Source: JAEYZM01 sp943372195 (GTDB lineage: Bacteria; Bacteroidota; Bacteroidia; Sphingobacteriales; Sphingobacteriaceae). Taken from it: 56,290 bases of DNA. The notes below the pieces were generated by a model. It searched no databases. It worked only from the letters and a program-made list of their open reading frames with translations, and was not told the origin of the DNA. The translations under genes were made by a program, and so were the position numbers. The stretch is from assembly GCA_943372195.1 (NCBI GenBank), contig CALRXS010000019.1, positions 1 to 56,290 of the forward strand, read 5' to 3'. Below, one piece after another: positions 42,755 through 51,649 of the stretch (positions within the stretch are counted from its first letter, which is position 1; every line of letters starts with the position of its first letter).

Positions 42755-43549
42755 TTATATGATTGATAATTCAATACCCATGAAGTATAGAATTATAATT
42801 GCAGCTCCAACAATTATACGGTACCATCCGAATAATTTGAAACCATTTTTTGTTATGAAATTAATAAATGATTTTATGGCAATGATTGCAACGATGAAGC
42901 CTACAAGATTACCAACACCAAGTAATAACCACTGATCATTTGTGATAGTGATTCCATCTTGATAAAAATCAAACATTTTCTTTGCCGTTGCTGCAAACAT
43001 TGTTGGCACTGCTAAGAAAAATGAAAATTCTGCTGCTTGTTTTTTGCTTAAACCTTGTGTGATTCCTCCAATAATTGTAGCTGCAGATCTTGAGACACCT
43101 GGTATCATAGCGATACATTGAAAGAATCCGATTTTTAAAACTTTAGCATAGCTTAGTTCTTCATCTTCTTTCGTCTCAGATTTTTTCATCCAGCTATCAA
43201 TCAAAATAAAAATGATACCGCCGATTAAAAGCATCACCGCTACCACCAATACATTTTCTAATAATGAATCAATGAAATCTGATAGTAAAAGTCCGAACAC
43301 CGCCGATGGTATAAAACCCACAAATAATTTCCAATAGAAATTGACAGATTGAAAAAACTTTTTCCAGTACAAGAACAATACAGATAGTATGGTTCCGAAC
43401 TGAATGGCAATAGTAAATAGTTTAGTAAACTCATCGCTACTAATGCCCATAATTGAAGTAGTGATAATCATGTGCCCAGTTGATGATACAGGTAAGAACT
43501 CTGTTAATCCTTCAACGATGGCAATGATAATCGCCTGTATTAAATTCAT
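42755..43549 (-). CDS. uppP: Undecaprenyl-diphosphatase
   Basis: A 264-residue membrane enzyme that recycles undecaprenyl diphosphate to the monophosphate carrier used for peptidoglycan and other glycans. Conserved motifs are VEGLTEFLPVSSTGHMIIT (about 13-31), with catalytic glutamates, and MIPGVSRSAATIIGGI (about 155-170), with seven or eight hydrophobic segments. It overlaps the upstream DUF3098 stop by one base and is followed by truB. Placement beside ftsX fits cell-envelope growth. Confidence 0.95.
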   Translation of the reverse strand: MNLIQAIIIAIVEGLTEFLPVSSTGHMIITTSIMGISSDEFTKLFTIAIQFGTILSVLFLYWKKFFQSVNFYWKLFVGFIPSAVFGLLLSDFIDSLLENVLVVAVMLLIGGIIFILIDSWMKKSETKEDEELSYAKVLKIGFFQCIAMIPGVSRSAATIIGGITQGLSKKQAAEFSFFLAVPTMFAATAKKMFDFYQDGITITNDQWLLLGVGNLVGFIVAIIAIKSFINFITKNGFKLFGWYRIIVGAAIIILYFMGIELSII

Positions 43550-43785
43550 TAGTCTCTTGGTTTTTTAAGTATACCATAAGTTACAATCACAAAGCCTGCG
43601 ATTACAACAATAGGAGCTAATGTAATTTTTCTAAAATCTAAAATATCTTCAGTACCCGACATTAAAATAAATCCGAGTAATACTGTTAATACACCAATGA
43701 TTAAGAATTTATAATTCTCTTTACCAAAAACAAAGTCAATGTTTTTAGTAGCGCCTTCTGCTTTTTTATTTTCTGTTTTTGCCAT
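43549..43785 (-). CDS. DUF3098 membrane protein
   Basis: A 78-residue protein with two membrane segments (about 31-45, KFLIIGVLTVLLGFILM, and about 56-72, LAPIVVIAGFVIVTYGIL) and a FGKENYKFLIIGV run typical of DUF3098, which is found in Bacteroidota between ftsX and uppP. Its role is unknown; conserved position suggests work with FtsX or in envelope synthesis. Its stop overlaps the uppP start by one base. Upstream lies array D. Confidence 0.85.
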   Translation of the reverse strand: MAKTENKKAEGATKNIDFVFGKENYKFLIIGVLTVLLGFILMSGTEDILDFRKITLAPIVVIAGFVIVTYGILKKPRD

Positions 43786-43792
43786 TTTTTAT

Positions 43793-43925
43793 GAGTATTG
43801 GGTACTGCGTACTGAGTATTGCGATCTCGCTAATTACACTACTGTACGTTTTTCTATTTTCTATTTTCTATTTTCTATTTTATTTTTTCTAGTTACTAGT
43901 CACAAGTCACTATTTACTATTTACT
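43793..43925. repeat. Heptamer array next to ftsX (array D)
   Basis: Four heptamers at 43793-43820 (GAGTATT, GGGTACT, GCGTACT, GAGTATT), four perfect TTTCTAT units at 43851-43878, and five more in phase at 43891-43925 (AGTTACT, AGTCACA, AGTCACT, ATTTACT, ATTTACT). The last two units contain the ftsX stop codon (43917-43919) and its last two sense codons, so the array reaches into the gene. No long inverted arms are seen here. Confidence 0.85.
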
Positions 43926-44804
43926 ATAAAGCTCGTCTACACTCTGATTCAAATACTTATTCACCGCAAAGTAAGTACTCAAGAATGAAATTAATAATCC
44001 CATGCTTAATATGCCAAAAAATAATATTGCAAATTCAAAGTAGTCTTGTAAAATCACTAAGTCTGGCACTTCAGTTCTAGCGATAAATAATGTCGCTATC
44101 AACAAAGCAATTGCTATCAATGTACCTAACAAGCCATGTAACATACCAGCCACAATAAATGGCTTACGAATGAAGCCTCGTGTTGCGCCAACTAATTGCA
44201 TACTACGAATGATAAATCGTTGCGAGTACATCGCTAGTCTTATGGTATTATTTATTAGGGCTACCGCTATTAATAGCATCACACCACCAAAAGCGATAAT
44301 GATGATACTGATAGAACTTAAGTTTTGATTTACTAAATCTACTAAAGACTCTTGGTATACCACTTCTTTAACGTTATTCTTCTTTTGCAATCGACGAATG
44401 AATTTTTGTATCTCTTCATTCGTTGCATAATCTGCTCTCAAATAAACGTCGATTGAGGCAGAAAGCGGATTGTATCCCAAGAATTTTACGAAGTCTTCGC
44501 CCAAATCTTTCGATAAATTACGAGCTGCTAATTCTTTGCTTACGTATTCAGTAGATTTAATAGCTTGATTTTTTTCAATCTCTTTCTGAAGTTTAAAGAT
44601 TTCAGAATCTTTAGCTTGTTCATCGAGAATAACATTTAGTACAATATTCTCTTTTACGAAGTTCGATAAGTTTTTCGCATGTAAAACGATCAAGCCTAAC
44701 ATACCAATCATTAACAATACCAATGAGATACTGAAGATGGTTGAAATGTAAAATGTCTTGACTCCTTTTTTAGGTAATTGCTCGTTATTTTGACTCATAT
44801 GCAT
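43917..44804 (-). CDS. ftsX: Cell division ABC permease FtsX
   Basis: A 295-residue FtsX-type protein with four membrane segments (about 25-45, 170-195, 220-245 and 265-285) and a periplasmic domain (about 50-160) including FVKENIVLNVILDEQAKDSEIFKLQKEIE. Together with the ATPase FtsE it couples divisome activity to peptidoglycan hydrolases. The C-terminal membrane half is typical of the MacB-like permease family (RLAMYSQRFIIRSMQLVGATRGFIRKPFIVAGMLHGLLGT). ftsE is not in the window. Either of two ATGs (44804, 44798) could be the start. The end VDELYSK overlaps repeat array D. Confidence 0.93.
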   Translation of the reverse strand: MHMSQNNEQLPKKGVKTFYISTIFSISLVLLMIGMLGLIVLHAKNLSNFVKENIVLNVILDEQAKDSEIFKLQKEIEKNQAIKSTEYVSKELAARNLSKDLGEDFVKFLGYNPLSASIDVYLRADYATNEEIQKFIRRLQKKNNVKEVVYQESLVDLVNQNLSSISIIIIAFGGVMLLIAVALINNTIRLAMYSQRFIIRSMQLVGATRGFIRKPFIVAGMLHGLLGTLIAIALLIATLFIARTEVPDLVILQDYFEFAILFFGILSMGLLISFLSTYFAVNKYLNQSVDELYSK

Positions 44805-44900
44805 AGCTAACGTTGCGAAGATAAAAAATCTTATCTAATCTGAACGAGCTTTCTGAGGTAATGTGATGCCTTTTTAATAAATTCGCGGCTGTATAAGTAT

Positions 44901-47885
44901 ATGGACTATCAATTTAAGAATATCGAGCAAGACTGGCAGGCGTATTGGGCTGCTAATAAAGTATTTAAGGCTGAAAATCAAAGTGCTAAGCCAAAATATT
45001 ATGTATTAGACATGTTTCCGTACCCATCGGGTGCTGGCTTACATGTGGGCCACCCGCTGGGCTATATTGCTACTGATATATTCTCAAGATATAAGCGTTT
45101 AAAGGGTTTCAACGTATTGCACCCTATGGGTTATGACTCATTCGGATTGCCTGCGGAGCAGTATGCGATTCAAACGGGCCAACATCCGGCTATAACAACT
45201 GCCCAAAATGTGGCGCGCTATCGTGAACAATTAGATCGCATCGGTTTCTCGTTTGATTGGGATCGCGAGGTGAAAACATCAGACCCAAGTTATTACCGTT
45301 GGACGCAATGGATTTTCTCGCAATTATTTCAATCGTGGTACAATAATGATTCTAATAAGGCAGAAGATATTTCAACACTTATTCAAATTTTCGAAAATTC
45401 TGGTAATTCGAATGTCAATGCAGCTCATCATTGTGAAGAGTTATTTACTTCGGATGATTGGAAACAATTTACTGAAGAGCGCAAGCAAACGATTTTACTT
45501 CAATATAGATTAGCCTACTTAGCAGATTCATGGGTGAATTGGTGCCCTGCATTAGGTACCGTATTAGCTAACGATGAAGTAAAAGACGGATACTCAGAAA
45601 GAGGAGGCTACCCAGTTGAACAAAAATTAATGAAGCAATGGTCGATGAGAATTACGGCTTATGCAGATCGATTGTTAAGCGGATTAGATATTGTTGATTG
45701 GCCAGATGCTGTGAAAGAGATGCAGAGAAACTGGATCGGTAAAAGCGTCGGTAGTTCATTGTGTTTTACTTTGTCAAATTCTTCAGAAAAAATTGAAGTA
45801 TTTACTACTCGCCCCGATACTATTTTTGGTGTTTCGTTTTTAGTATTAGCACCAGAGCATGAATTGGTCAATCAAATTACAACTGATGAATATAAATCAG
45901 CAGTTGAAGAATATAAAAAAGCAGCTTCAAAAAAATCGGAGCGAGATCGTATGAGTGATGTGAAGACAATCACTGGGCAATTTACAGGAGCTTACGTACA
46001 ACATCCATTTGAAGATAGAAAAGTTCCGGTGTGGATTGGTGATTATGTATTAGCGGGGTATGGAACAGGAGCGGTGATGGCAGTACCTGGACATGATTCT
46101 AGAGATTATGCATTTGCTAAACATTTCAACTTGCCAATTTTAGAAGTAGTTGAAGGTGGTGATTTATCGAAAGAATCATACGATGCAAAAGAGGGTAAAT
46201 TAATAAACTCTGATTTCTTAAATGGGCTGGATGTAAAGGATGCAATGAAGGCAGCCATCGAAGCAATTGAAAAAAATAATTTAGGAAAAGCCAAAGTTAA
46301 TTATCGTTTGCGTGATGCAGTTTTCGGACGACAAAGATATTGGGGAGAACCAATTCCGATTTATTATAAAAACGGAATTCCGTATTTGATGAATGATGGA
46401 GATTTACCATTGACTTTACCAGAGGTAGATAAATTTTTACCAACAGAAACAGGCGAACCACCATTGGCACGTGCGAAAGATTGGAAATACGAAGATCAAT
46501 ACGAATATGAATTAACTACAATGCCTGGTTGGGCTGGTAGTTCATGGTATTTCTTAAGATACATGGATCCGCAGAACACCAATGAATTTGCATCATCTGA
46601 TGCATTGAATTATTGGCAGAATGTAGATTTATATATTGGCGGTGCAGAGCATGCAACAGGGCATTTATTGTATTCAAGATTCTGGAATAAATTTTTGAAA
46701 GATAAAGGATTTATTAATGTTGAAGAGCCTTTTCAGAAGTTGATTAATCAGGGGATGATACAAGGGAAATCTGCATTAGTATATAGATTAATGCCAAAGG
46801 GGCAAGTAAAGATCAATAAAATCCAATCTCCAAACAACTTTGGTAACTTTATTGAAAATTTAGGTGATGATAATGTCTTTTGGCCATTAATAATAATTTC
46901 AAAAAATAAATTTTATAACATAAACAATACAGATTTAGAATTTTTATATAACGAAGTTCTAAAACAATTTAAAAATCAAATTAAAGAAGATAATATTTCA
47001 TTGGATTTTGAATTCGATTTCTCAACACCTAATAAATTACATCTAGATGTTCAATTTGTGAAATTCAGTCAAGAATACAATGATTTAGGGATAGTCGATA
47101 TAGATAATGCTAAAGATTGGATTTGTAATATATCTCAATCTAATAATCCCATAATACTTAGAGAGGATGATGGCAAATACATTTGCGATGCCGAAGTTGA
47201 AAAAATGTCGAAGTCAAAATTCAACGTTGTAAATCCAGATGACATCATCGAACGTTACGGCGCTGACACTCTCCGCATGTATGAAATGTTTTTAGGTCCG
47301 CTCGAACAAAGCAAACCTTGGAACACCAACGGCATCGAAGGAGTATTTAAATTCTTGCGTAAGTTTTGGAAATTATTTCACGACGATCAATTCAATTTTG
47401 CAGTAAGTGATGAAACACCAACAAAGGCAGAATACAAAGCCTTACATAAAATCATAAAAAAAGTAGAAGAAGATGTTGAGCGTTTTTCATTTAACACCTC
47501 GGTAAGTTCATTTATGATTTGTGTGAATGAGTTAACAGATTTGAAATGCAATAAGCGTGAAATACTTCGCGACTTATGTATTGTTCTTTCTCCGTATGCA
47601 CCACATATTACAGAAGAGTGTTGGAAACTATTAGGCGAAAATGAATCCATCACATTTGCAACATACCCAGCATTCAAAGAAGAGTATCTTGTTGAATCAG
47701 AATTCGCATACCCGATTTCATTTAATGGTAAAACAAGATTAAATATTTTAATGCCGATAGATATTTCTGAGGATGATGCGAAAGCGATAGTACTAGCTAA
47801 TGAGGAAGCAGTGAAGTATTTAGATGGGAAGGAAGTGCGGAAGTTTATATTTGTAAAAGGAAAAATTGTCAACATAGTATGCTAA
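44901..47885 (+). CDS. leuS: Leucyl-tRNA synthetase
   Basis: A 994-residue class I synthetase that charges tRNA-Leu. HVGH (48-51) is the HIGH motif and KMSKS lies near residue 768. The editing domain and tRNA-binding C-terminal parts are present. It is longer than the E. coli enzyme (860), mainly because of two lineage insertions: about residues 150-195 (SNKAEDISTLIQIFENSG) and about 625-760, between the catalytic core and KMSKS. The second is poorly conserved and lysine/asparagine-rich compared with the core and about 40 residues longer than I expect for related organisms. It stands alone and ends two bases before the four-helix-bundle element. Confidence 0.95.
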   Translation: MDYQFKNIEQDWQAYWAANKVFKAENQSAKPKYYVLDMFPYPSGAGLHVGHPLGYIATDIFSRYKRLKGFNVLHPMGYDSFGLPAEQYAIQTGQHPAITTAQNVARYREQLDRIGFSFDWDREVKTSDPSYYRWTQWIFSQLFQSWYNNDSNKAEDISTLIQIFENSGNSNVNAAHHCEELFTSDDWKQFTEERKQTILLQYRLAYLADSWVNWCPALGTVLANDEVKDGYSERGGYPVEQKLMKQWSMRITAYADRLLSGLDIVDWPDAVKEMQRNWIGKSVGSSLCFTLSNSSEKIEVFTTRPDTIFGVSFLVLAPEHELVNQITTDEYKSAVEEYKKAASKKSERDRMSDVKTITGQFTGAYVQHPFEDRKVPVWIGDYVLAGYGTGAVMAVPGHDSRDYAFAKHFNLPILEVVEGGDLSKESYDAKEGKLINSDFLNGLDVKDAMKAAIEAIEKNNLGKAKVNYRLRDAVFGRQRYWGEPIPIYYKNGIPYLMNDGDLPLTLPEVDKFLPTETGEPPLARAKDWKYEDQYEYELTTMPGWAGSSWYFLRYMDPQNTNEFASSDALNYWQNVDLYIGGAEHATGHLLYSRFWNKFLKDKGFINVEEPFQKLINQGMIQGKSALVYRLMPKGQVKINKIQSPNNFGNFIENLGDDNVFWPLIIISKNKFYNINNTDLEFLYNEVLKQFKNQIKEDNISLDFEFDFSTPNKLHLDVQFVKFSQEYNDLGIVDIDNAKDWICNISQSNNPIILREDDGKYICDAEVEKMSKSKFNVVNPDDIIERYGADTLRMYEMFLGPLEQSKPWNTNGIEGVFKFLRKFWKLFHDDQFNFAVSDETPTKAEYKALHKIIKKVEEDVERFSFNTSVSSFMICVNELTDLKCNKREILRDLCIVLSPYAPHITEECWKLLGENESITFATYPAFKEEYLVESEFAYPISFNGKTRLNILMPIDISEDDAKAIVLANEEAVKYLDGKEVRKFIFVKGKIVNIVC

Positions 47886-47997
47886 GTTAGTAAGTTAGTA
47901 GGCTAGTAGGCTGGTAAGTTAGTGTTAGTGATTAGTGATTAGTTCTTAATACTTGATACTTAATACTTAATACTTACTACATCTAACAGTTACTATT
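47886..47997. repeat. Left arm of the four-helix-bundle element (array F, left)
   Basis: Positions 47887-47918 are four octamers (TTAGTAAG, TTAGTAGG, CTAGTAGG, CTGGTAAG). Further words of seven bases (TAGTGAT, TAATACT, TGATACT and TAATACT) continue to about 47985. The first 58 bases (47887-47944) are the inverted copy of 48468-48525 with two mismatches. The arm starts two bases after the leuS stop codon. Confidence 0.92.
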
Positions 47998-48017
47998 TAA
48001 TAAGGATTAAATATCGG

Positions 48018-48033
48018 ACTGCATATATGCAGT
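48018..48033. promoter_or_regulatory. 16-bp perfect palindrome upstream of the four-helix-bundle gene
   Basis: ACTGCATATATGCAGT is its own reverse complement. With the next three bases it gives the motif CTGCATATATGCAGTTGT, seen with one change at 14373-14390. It lies 33 bases before the chosen start codon and may be an operator or a promoter part. Confidence 0.75.
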
Positions 48034-48036
48034 TGT

Positions 48037-48077
48037 GATTCTTTCATATTCGAATGAAATTTGAATATGAAAGAATC
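48037..48077 (+). promoter_or_regulatory. Start-codon hairpin of the four-helix-bundle gene
   Basis: GATTCTTTCATATTC (48037-48051) and GAATATGAAAGAATC (48063-48077) are perfect inverted repeats around an 11-base loop; one more outer pair (T48036-A78 position) extends it. The ATG (48067-48069) lies inside the 3' arm. In RNA this would hide the start codon, which suggests translational control. Confidence 0.8.
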
Positions 48078-48459
48078 AATTTTATTTGACAAGAGTTGTG
48101 AATTGTGTGGCATGATTCTCGACTTAACTGATGATCTAAAAAAGTTAGGTCAAAAAAACATTTCTGGCCAACTAGAGAGGTGTTCAACTTCTATTTCAGC
48201 AAATTTATCAGAAGCCAATAGCTCTGAAAGTTCGAACGATTTTATTCATAAATTAAAAGTTGCAATAAAAGAATCTAATGAAACTTATTTTTGGCTTAAA
48301 CTCATTGAAAAAAGAAAACTAATAAAGATTGAAAAGGAAATATTAGAAATACTTGATGAGGTACAAAAAATGTTATCAAAATCTATTGCTACAGCAACTT
48401 ATAATCAAGAGATAAAGAAACAATTAAAAAAGAATAAGCCACCAAATAATGGTGATTAA
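48067..48459 (+). CDS. Four-helix-bundle protein (23S rRNA IVP / Avd-like)
   Basis: A 130-residue, highly helical, basic protein of the four-helix-bundle family that includes proteins encoded in 23S rRNA intervening sequences of Leptospira and Coxiella and the accessory protein Avd of diversity-generating retroelements. Typical features are CGMILDLTDDLKK, ISGQLERCSTSISANLSEANSSESSNDFIHKLKVAIKESNETYFWLKLI (the family core), and a basic tail (KKQLKKNKPPNNGD). Family members bind nucleic acids. I chose the ATG at 48067; a TTG lies six bases upstream. No reverse transcriptase or rRNA is adjacent. The gene is the only content of an element bounded by 58-bp inverted repeats and sits between the convergent ends of leuS and rodA. 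Confidence 0.85.
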   Translation: MKESILFDKSCELCGMILDLTDDLKKLGQKNISGQLERCSTSISANLSEANSSESSNDFIHKLKVAIKESNETYFWLKLIEKRKLIKIEKEILEILDEVQKMLSKSIATATYNQEIKKQLKKNKPPNNGD

Positions 48460-48467
48460 TCACTAGT

Positions 48468-48530
48468 AACTAATAACTAATCACTAGCACTAACTTACCA
48501 GCCTACTAGCCTACTAACTTACTAATAAAG
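48468..48530. repeat. Right arm of the four-helix-bundle element (array F, right)
   Basis: Positions 48468-48525 match the reverse complement of 47887-47944 in 56 of 58 bases. The arm starts nine bases after the four-helix-bundle stop and ends seven bases before the rodA stop codon (48532-48534), so the element fills the leuS-rodA gap almost exactly. Confidence 0.92.
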
Positions 48531-48531
48531 T

Positions 48532-49809
48532 TTATCGTATTATATTCTGACGATTGCTGTCTAGCTTTATCAAGATAAACAAAAGTATCGTAAAGCTCCA
48601 CAGCGAAGAGCCTCCGTAACTTACAAAAGGCAAAGGTATTCCAATAACCGGTACGAGTCCGATCGTCATACCAATATTCACCGTCAAGTGCATGAATAAA
48701 ATACTTGCAACTCCATAGCCGTAGATTCTGCTGAAAGAAGATCGTTGTCGTTCGGCTATGAAAATAATTCGAAGTAGTAAGGCGACGATGAGTGCGATTA
48801 AAACGATGCTTCCAACAAAGCCCCATTCTTCACCAACCGTACAGAAAATAAAATCGGTACTTTGTTCTGGTACGAAATCGTATTTAGTTTGTGTGCCATT
48901 CAAAAATCCTTTACCCCAAACACCACCTGAACCTATAGCAATTTTTGATTGGTTAACATTATATCCAGCGCCTTTTAAATCTATGTCTTTGCCTACTAGG
49001 TTGTTGATACGATCACGATGATGTTGTTCGAATACATTATTAAATACATAATCAAATCCGATGACCATTACCACCGAAAGTATTACACCAGCAAGTATGA
49101 TAAAGATGGCATTCTTTTTCTTATGGAAATAATACATTAAGAAAGCTCCTACTGTAGAAATACCAATTATTAAATATAGTTGAGGTACTAATAAAGCTAG
49201 TATGAAAATAAAGCCTAATAAGAAGCCGATGAATAAAACATAACCTGTTAATCCTTCTCTGTATAACACAAAAACAAATGCTACATAAGTAACGGCAGAA
49301 CCCACGTCACCTTGTAGTAATATCAATGCTAAGGGTAAAATGAGAATACCTAGACTGCTAAAAATTTCAGATGTTTTTTCAAGTTTTTTATTACCACTAC
49401 TTATATATTTTGCAAGTACTAATGCGGTTGCAAATTTTGCAAACTCTGCTGGTTGTAATCTGAAGCTACCAATTTCAAACCATGACCTTGAGCCATTAAC
49501 ATATTTACCAAAGAATAAAACGGAGACAAGAAGTATCATCGTCATTCCATAAATACCCCAAGAGAATACTGAGTAGAATTTTGATTCAATTAATAAAATC
49601 ATGAATGCAATGAAGAATGCAGTGACGATCCATATTAATTGCTTGCCATAGTTTTTTTCTATATCAACAATCGATTGGTGGTTTTCATCATATACAGCTG
49701 AATAAATACTTATCCAGCCAATGAAAACTAATACCGCATACAATACAATCGTAATGATATCTATATTACTCCAGAATTGATTTTTTCTTAACTCACTCAC
49801 CTGATTCAT
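48532..49809 (-). CDS. rodA: Rod-shape SEDS glycosyltransferase RodA
   Basis: A 425-residue SEDS protein, the peptidoglycan polymerase of the elongasome. About ten membrane segments are visible. Conserved blocks are FGKYVNGSRSWFEIGSFRLQPAEFAKFATAL, QSKIAIGSGGVWGKGFLNGTQTKYDFVPEQSTDFIFCTVGEEWGFVGS and GIPLPFVSYGGSSLWSFTI. It overlaps the end of the pbp2 gene by 17 bases, so the pair is co-translated. The array arm F begins seven bases after its stop codon. It works with PBP2, MreC and MreB encoded upstream in the same run. Confidence 0.95.
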   Translation of the reverse strand: MNQVSELRKNQFWSNIDIITIVLYAVLVFIGWISIYSAVYDENHQSIVDIEKNYGKQLIWIVTAFFIAFMILLIESKFYSVFSWGIYGMTMILLVSVLFFGKYVNGSRSWFEIGSFRLQPAEFAKFATALVLAKYISSGNKKLEKTSEIFSSLGILILPLALILLQGDVGSAVTYVAFVFVLYREGLTGYVLFIGFLLGFIFILALLVPQLYLIIGISTVGAFLMYYFHKKKNAIFIILAGVILSVVMVIGFDYVFNNVFEQHHRDRINNLVGKDIDLKGAGYNVNQSKIAIGSGGVWGKGFLNGTQTKYDFVPEQSTDFIFCTVGEEWGFVGSIVLIALIVALLLRIIFIAERQRSSFSRIYGYGVASILFMHLTVNIGMTIGLVPVIGIPLPFVSYGGSSLWSFTILLFILIKLDSNRQNIIR

Positions 49810-51649
49810 CCTCCTTTTCTACCAATACTTTTGGTGCATGTATTAGATCAGCATTTAATAATCGATCGATATAATATGCTGGTCTACTTACAGTATCTTT
49901 TAAATATTTTTCTATCAGAATACTTGCCATCGGTGCTGCCCATGTTGATCCGAAGCCTGCATTTTCAACAACCACAGCTATTGCAATTTTCGGATTTTCT
50001 CTTGGTGCAAAAGCAACAAATACCGAGTGATCTTTACCATGGGGATTTTGAGCGGTACCTGTTTTACCACACACTGCAATGTCATTAATTTTTGCATAAT
50101 ATGCAGTACCACGATCAACAACTTGTTGCATACCATCAATTACCACTTCAAAATAAGAAGTGTCAATGCCTACAAAATTTTTCGTAGTAAATTCTTTCTT
50201 CACATAGGCTTTATCGCCAATGCCTTTGATTAAATGCGGATTGTAGTACCATCCTTTATTAGCGATGATGGCCATAATATTTGCCATTTGTAAAGGAGTA
50301 ACACCTAACTCACCTTGACCTATTGAAAGTGAGATAATGGTTGAAGATTTCCACCTTCCAGAGCCATAATATTTATCATAAAATTTTACGGTAGGTAATA
50401 AACCGCTCAATTCATTTGGTAAATCAATTCCGGTTTTCTTACCGATGCCGAAATTATTGACATATTCTCTCCACTTTAAAAAGTTTTTCTCTACTGTACC
50501 ATAATTACCTTGGTCAATTAATTTTTTGAATGTCCAGCAGTAATATGCATTACACGATTGAGCTATTGATTCTCTCAAATCTAAGGGCGAGTGAACGTGC
50601 ATGCATTTTACAATTCTACTTCCAATAGAATAACCTCCACCACAAGGGAAACGAGTTTCAGGGAAAATTAAATTTTCTTGTTGAGCAATTAAAGCTTCTA
50701 CTGCTTTGAAGATAGAACCCGGAGGGTACTGTGCCATTAAAGGTCGAACGAATAATGGTTTGGTTTCGTCGCGTAAAAGTTTGATGTAGTTATTACCACG
50801 CTCACGTCCGACGAGGAGGTTGGGGTCATAAACCGGACTACTAATAAAACAAAGTATTTCGCCGGTACTAGGTTCGATGGCAACGATGCTACCTTTTTTA
50901 TTTTGCATCAATTGTTCGCCTAGTTTTTGAATTCTATAGTCGAGTGATGAAATTAATTTTTCACCAGCAATTGCAACAGTATCATAGGCGCCATTTTCAT
51001 ACGAGCCCTGTTCACGATTGAGAACATCTACCATAATTACTTTGGTCCCTCGTTGTCCGCGTAAGATATCTTCATACGATTTCTCTATACCACTTATACC
51101 AATGTAATCACCCAGCTGATAATAGTTATTGGTTTTAGCGATCATATTATCATCTACTTCACCAATATAACCAAGTACATGGGCAGCCGTAGAATCAGGA
51201 TATTTTCTTACCGTTCTATTTTGGACATAGAAGCCTGGGTATTCGAACAAACGTTCTTGGAAACCAGCGTATAATCTTGCTGATAATTGTTTCTCAAAAA
51301 TTGAAGCTTTGAAAGGGGAGTATCGTTTAGCTTTTGTCATTTTAGCTATGAACTCTTCTTTGGTGATACCAATAAGTTTACAAAACTCTAAAGTATCAAT
51401 AGCTCTTGTTTGGCGGGGTATAACCATTAAATCATAAACAGGTTCATTCTGTACTAGAATTTTACCGTTACGATCATAGATTATTCCACGTGCTGGGTAT
51501 ATGTTGATTTTACGAAGAACATTATTATTCGCTGATAGAAAATAGCTATCATCAATTACTTGAATATAAAATAATCGTGCTAGTAGAATTACTGCAACAA
51601 ATATTATGAGTCCTTGAATGATGAATTTACGTTCAGGGAAAATGTTCAT
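49793..51649 (-). CDS. mrdA: Penicillin-binding protein 2
   Basis: A 618-residue class B transpeptidase of the elongasome. One N-terminal anchor (about 8-25) is followed by the dimerisation domain. The transpeptidase motifs are SIFK near residue 310 (PPGSIFKAVEALI), SCN in AQSCNAYY, and KTG in CGKTGTAQNPHGKDHSVFVAF near residue 528. LSIGQGELGVTPLQMANIMAIIANKG is a typical run. It overlaps rodA and mreD, so mreC, mreD, mrdA and rodA form one tight unit. Confidence 0.95.
   Translation of the reverse strand: MNIFPERKFIIQGLIIFVAVILLARLFYIQVIDDSYFLSANNNVLRKINIYPARGIIYDRNGKILVQNEPVYDLMVIPRQTRAIDTLEFCKLIGITKEEFIAKMTKAKRYSPFKASIFEKQLSARLYAGFQERLFEYPGFYVQNRTVRKYPDSTAAHVLGYIGEVDDNMIAKTNNYYQLGDYIGISGIEKSYEDILRGQRGTKVIMVDVLNREQGSYENGAYDTVAIAGEKLISSLDYRIQKLGEQLMQNKKGSIVAIEPSTGEILCFISSPVYDPNLLVGRERGNNYIKLLRDETKPLFVRPLMAQYPPGSIFKAVEALIAQQENLIFPETRFPCGGGYSIGSRIVKCMHVHSPLDLRESIAQSCNAYYCWTFKKLIDQGNYGTVEKNFLKWREYVNNFGIGKKTGIDLPNELSGLLPTVKFYDKYYGSGRWKSSTIISLSIGQGELGVTPLQMANIMAIIANKGWYYNPHLIKGIGDKAYVKKEFTTKNFVGIDTSYFEVVIDGMQQVVDRGTAYYAKINDIAVCGKTGTAQNPHGKDHSVFVAFAPRENPKIAIAVVVENAGFGSTWAAPMASILIEKYLKDTVSRPAYYIDRLLNADLIHAPKVLVEKEDESGE

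Noticed and set aside
47387..47875. Open frame of 162 codons on the minus strand
   Set aside because: It is antisense to the conserved C-terminal part of leuS.
48067..48459. Diversity-generating retroelement (Avd with reverse transcriptase and template repeat)
   Set aside because: The protein is Avd-like, but no reverse transcriptase, template repeat or variable-repeat target gene is visible.
48067..48459. Intervening sequence inside a 23S rRNA gene
   Set aside because: Both neighbours (leuS and rodA) are protein genes; no rRNA sequence is present.
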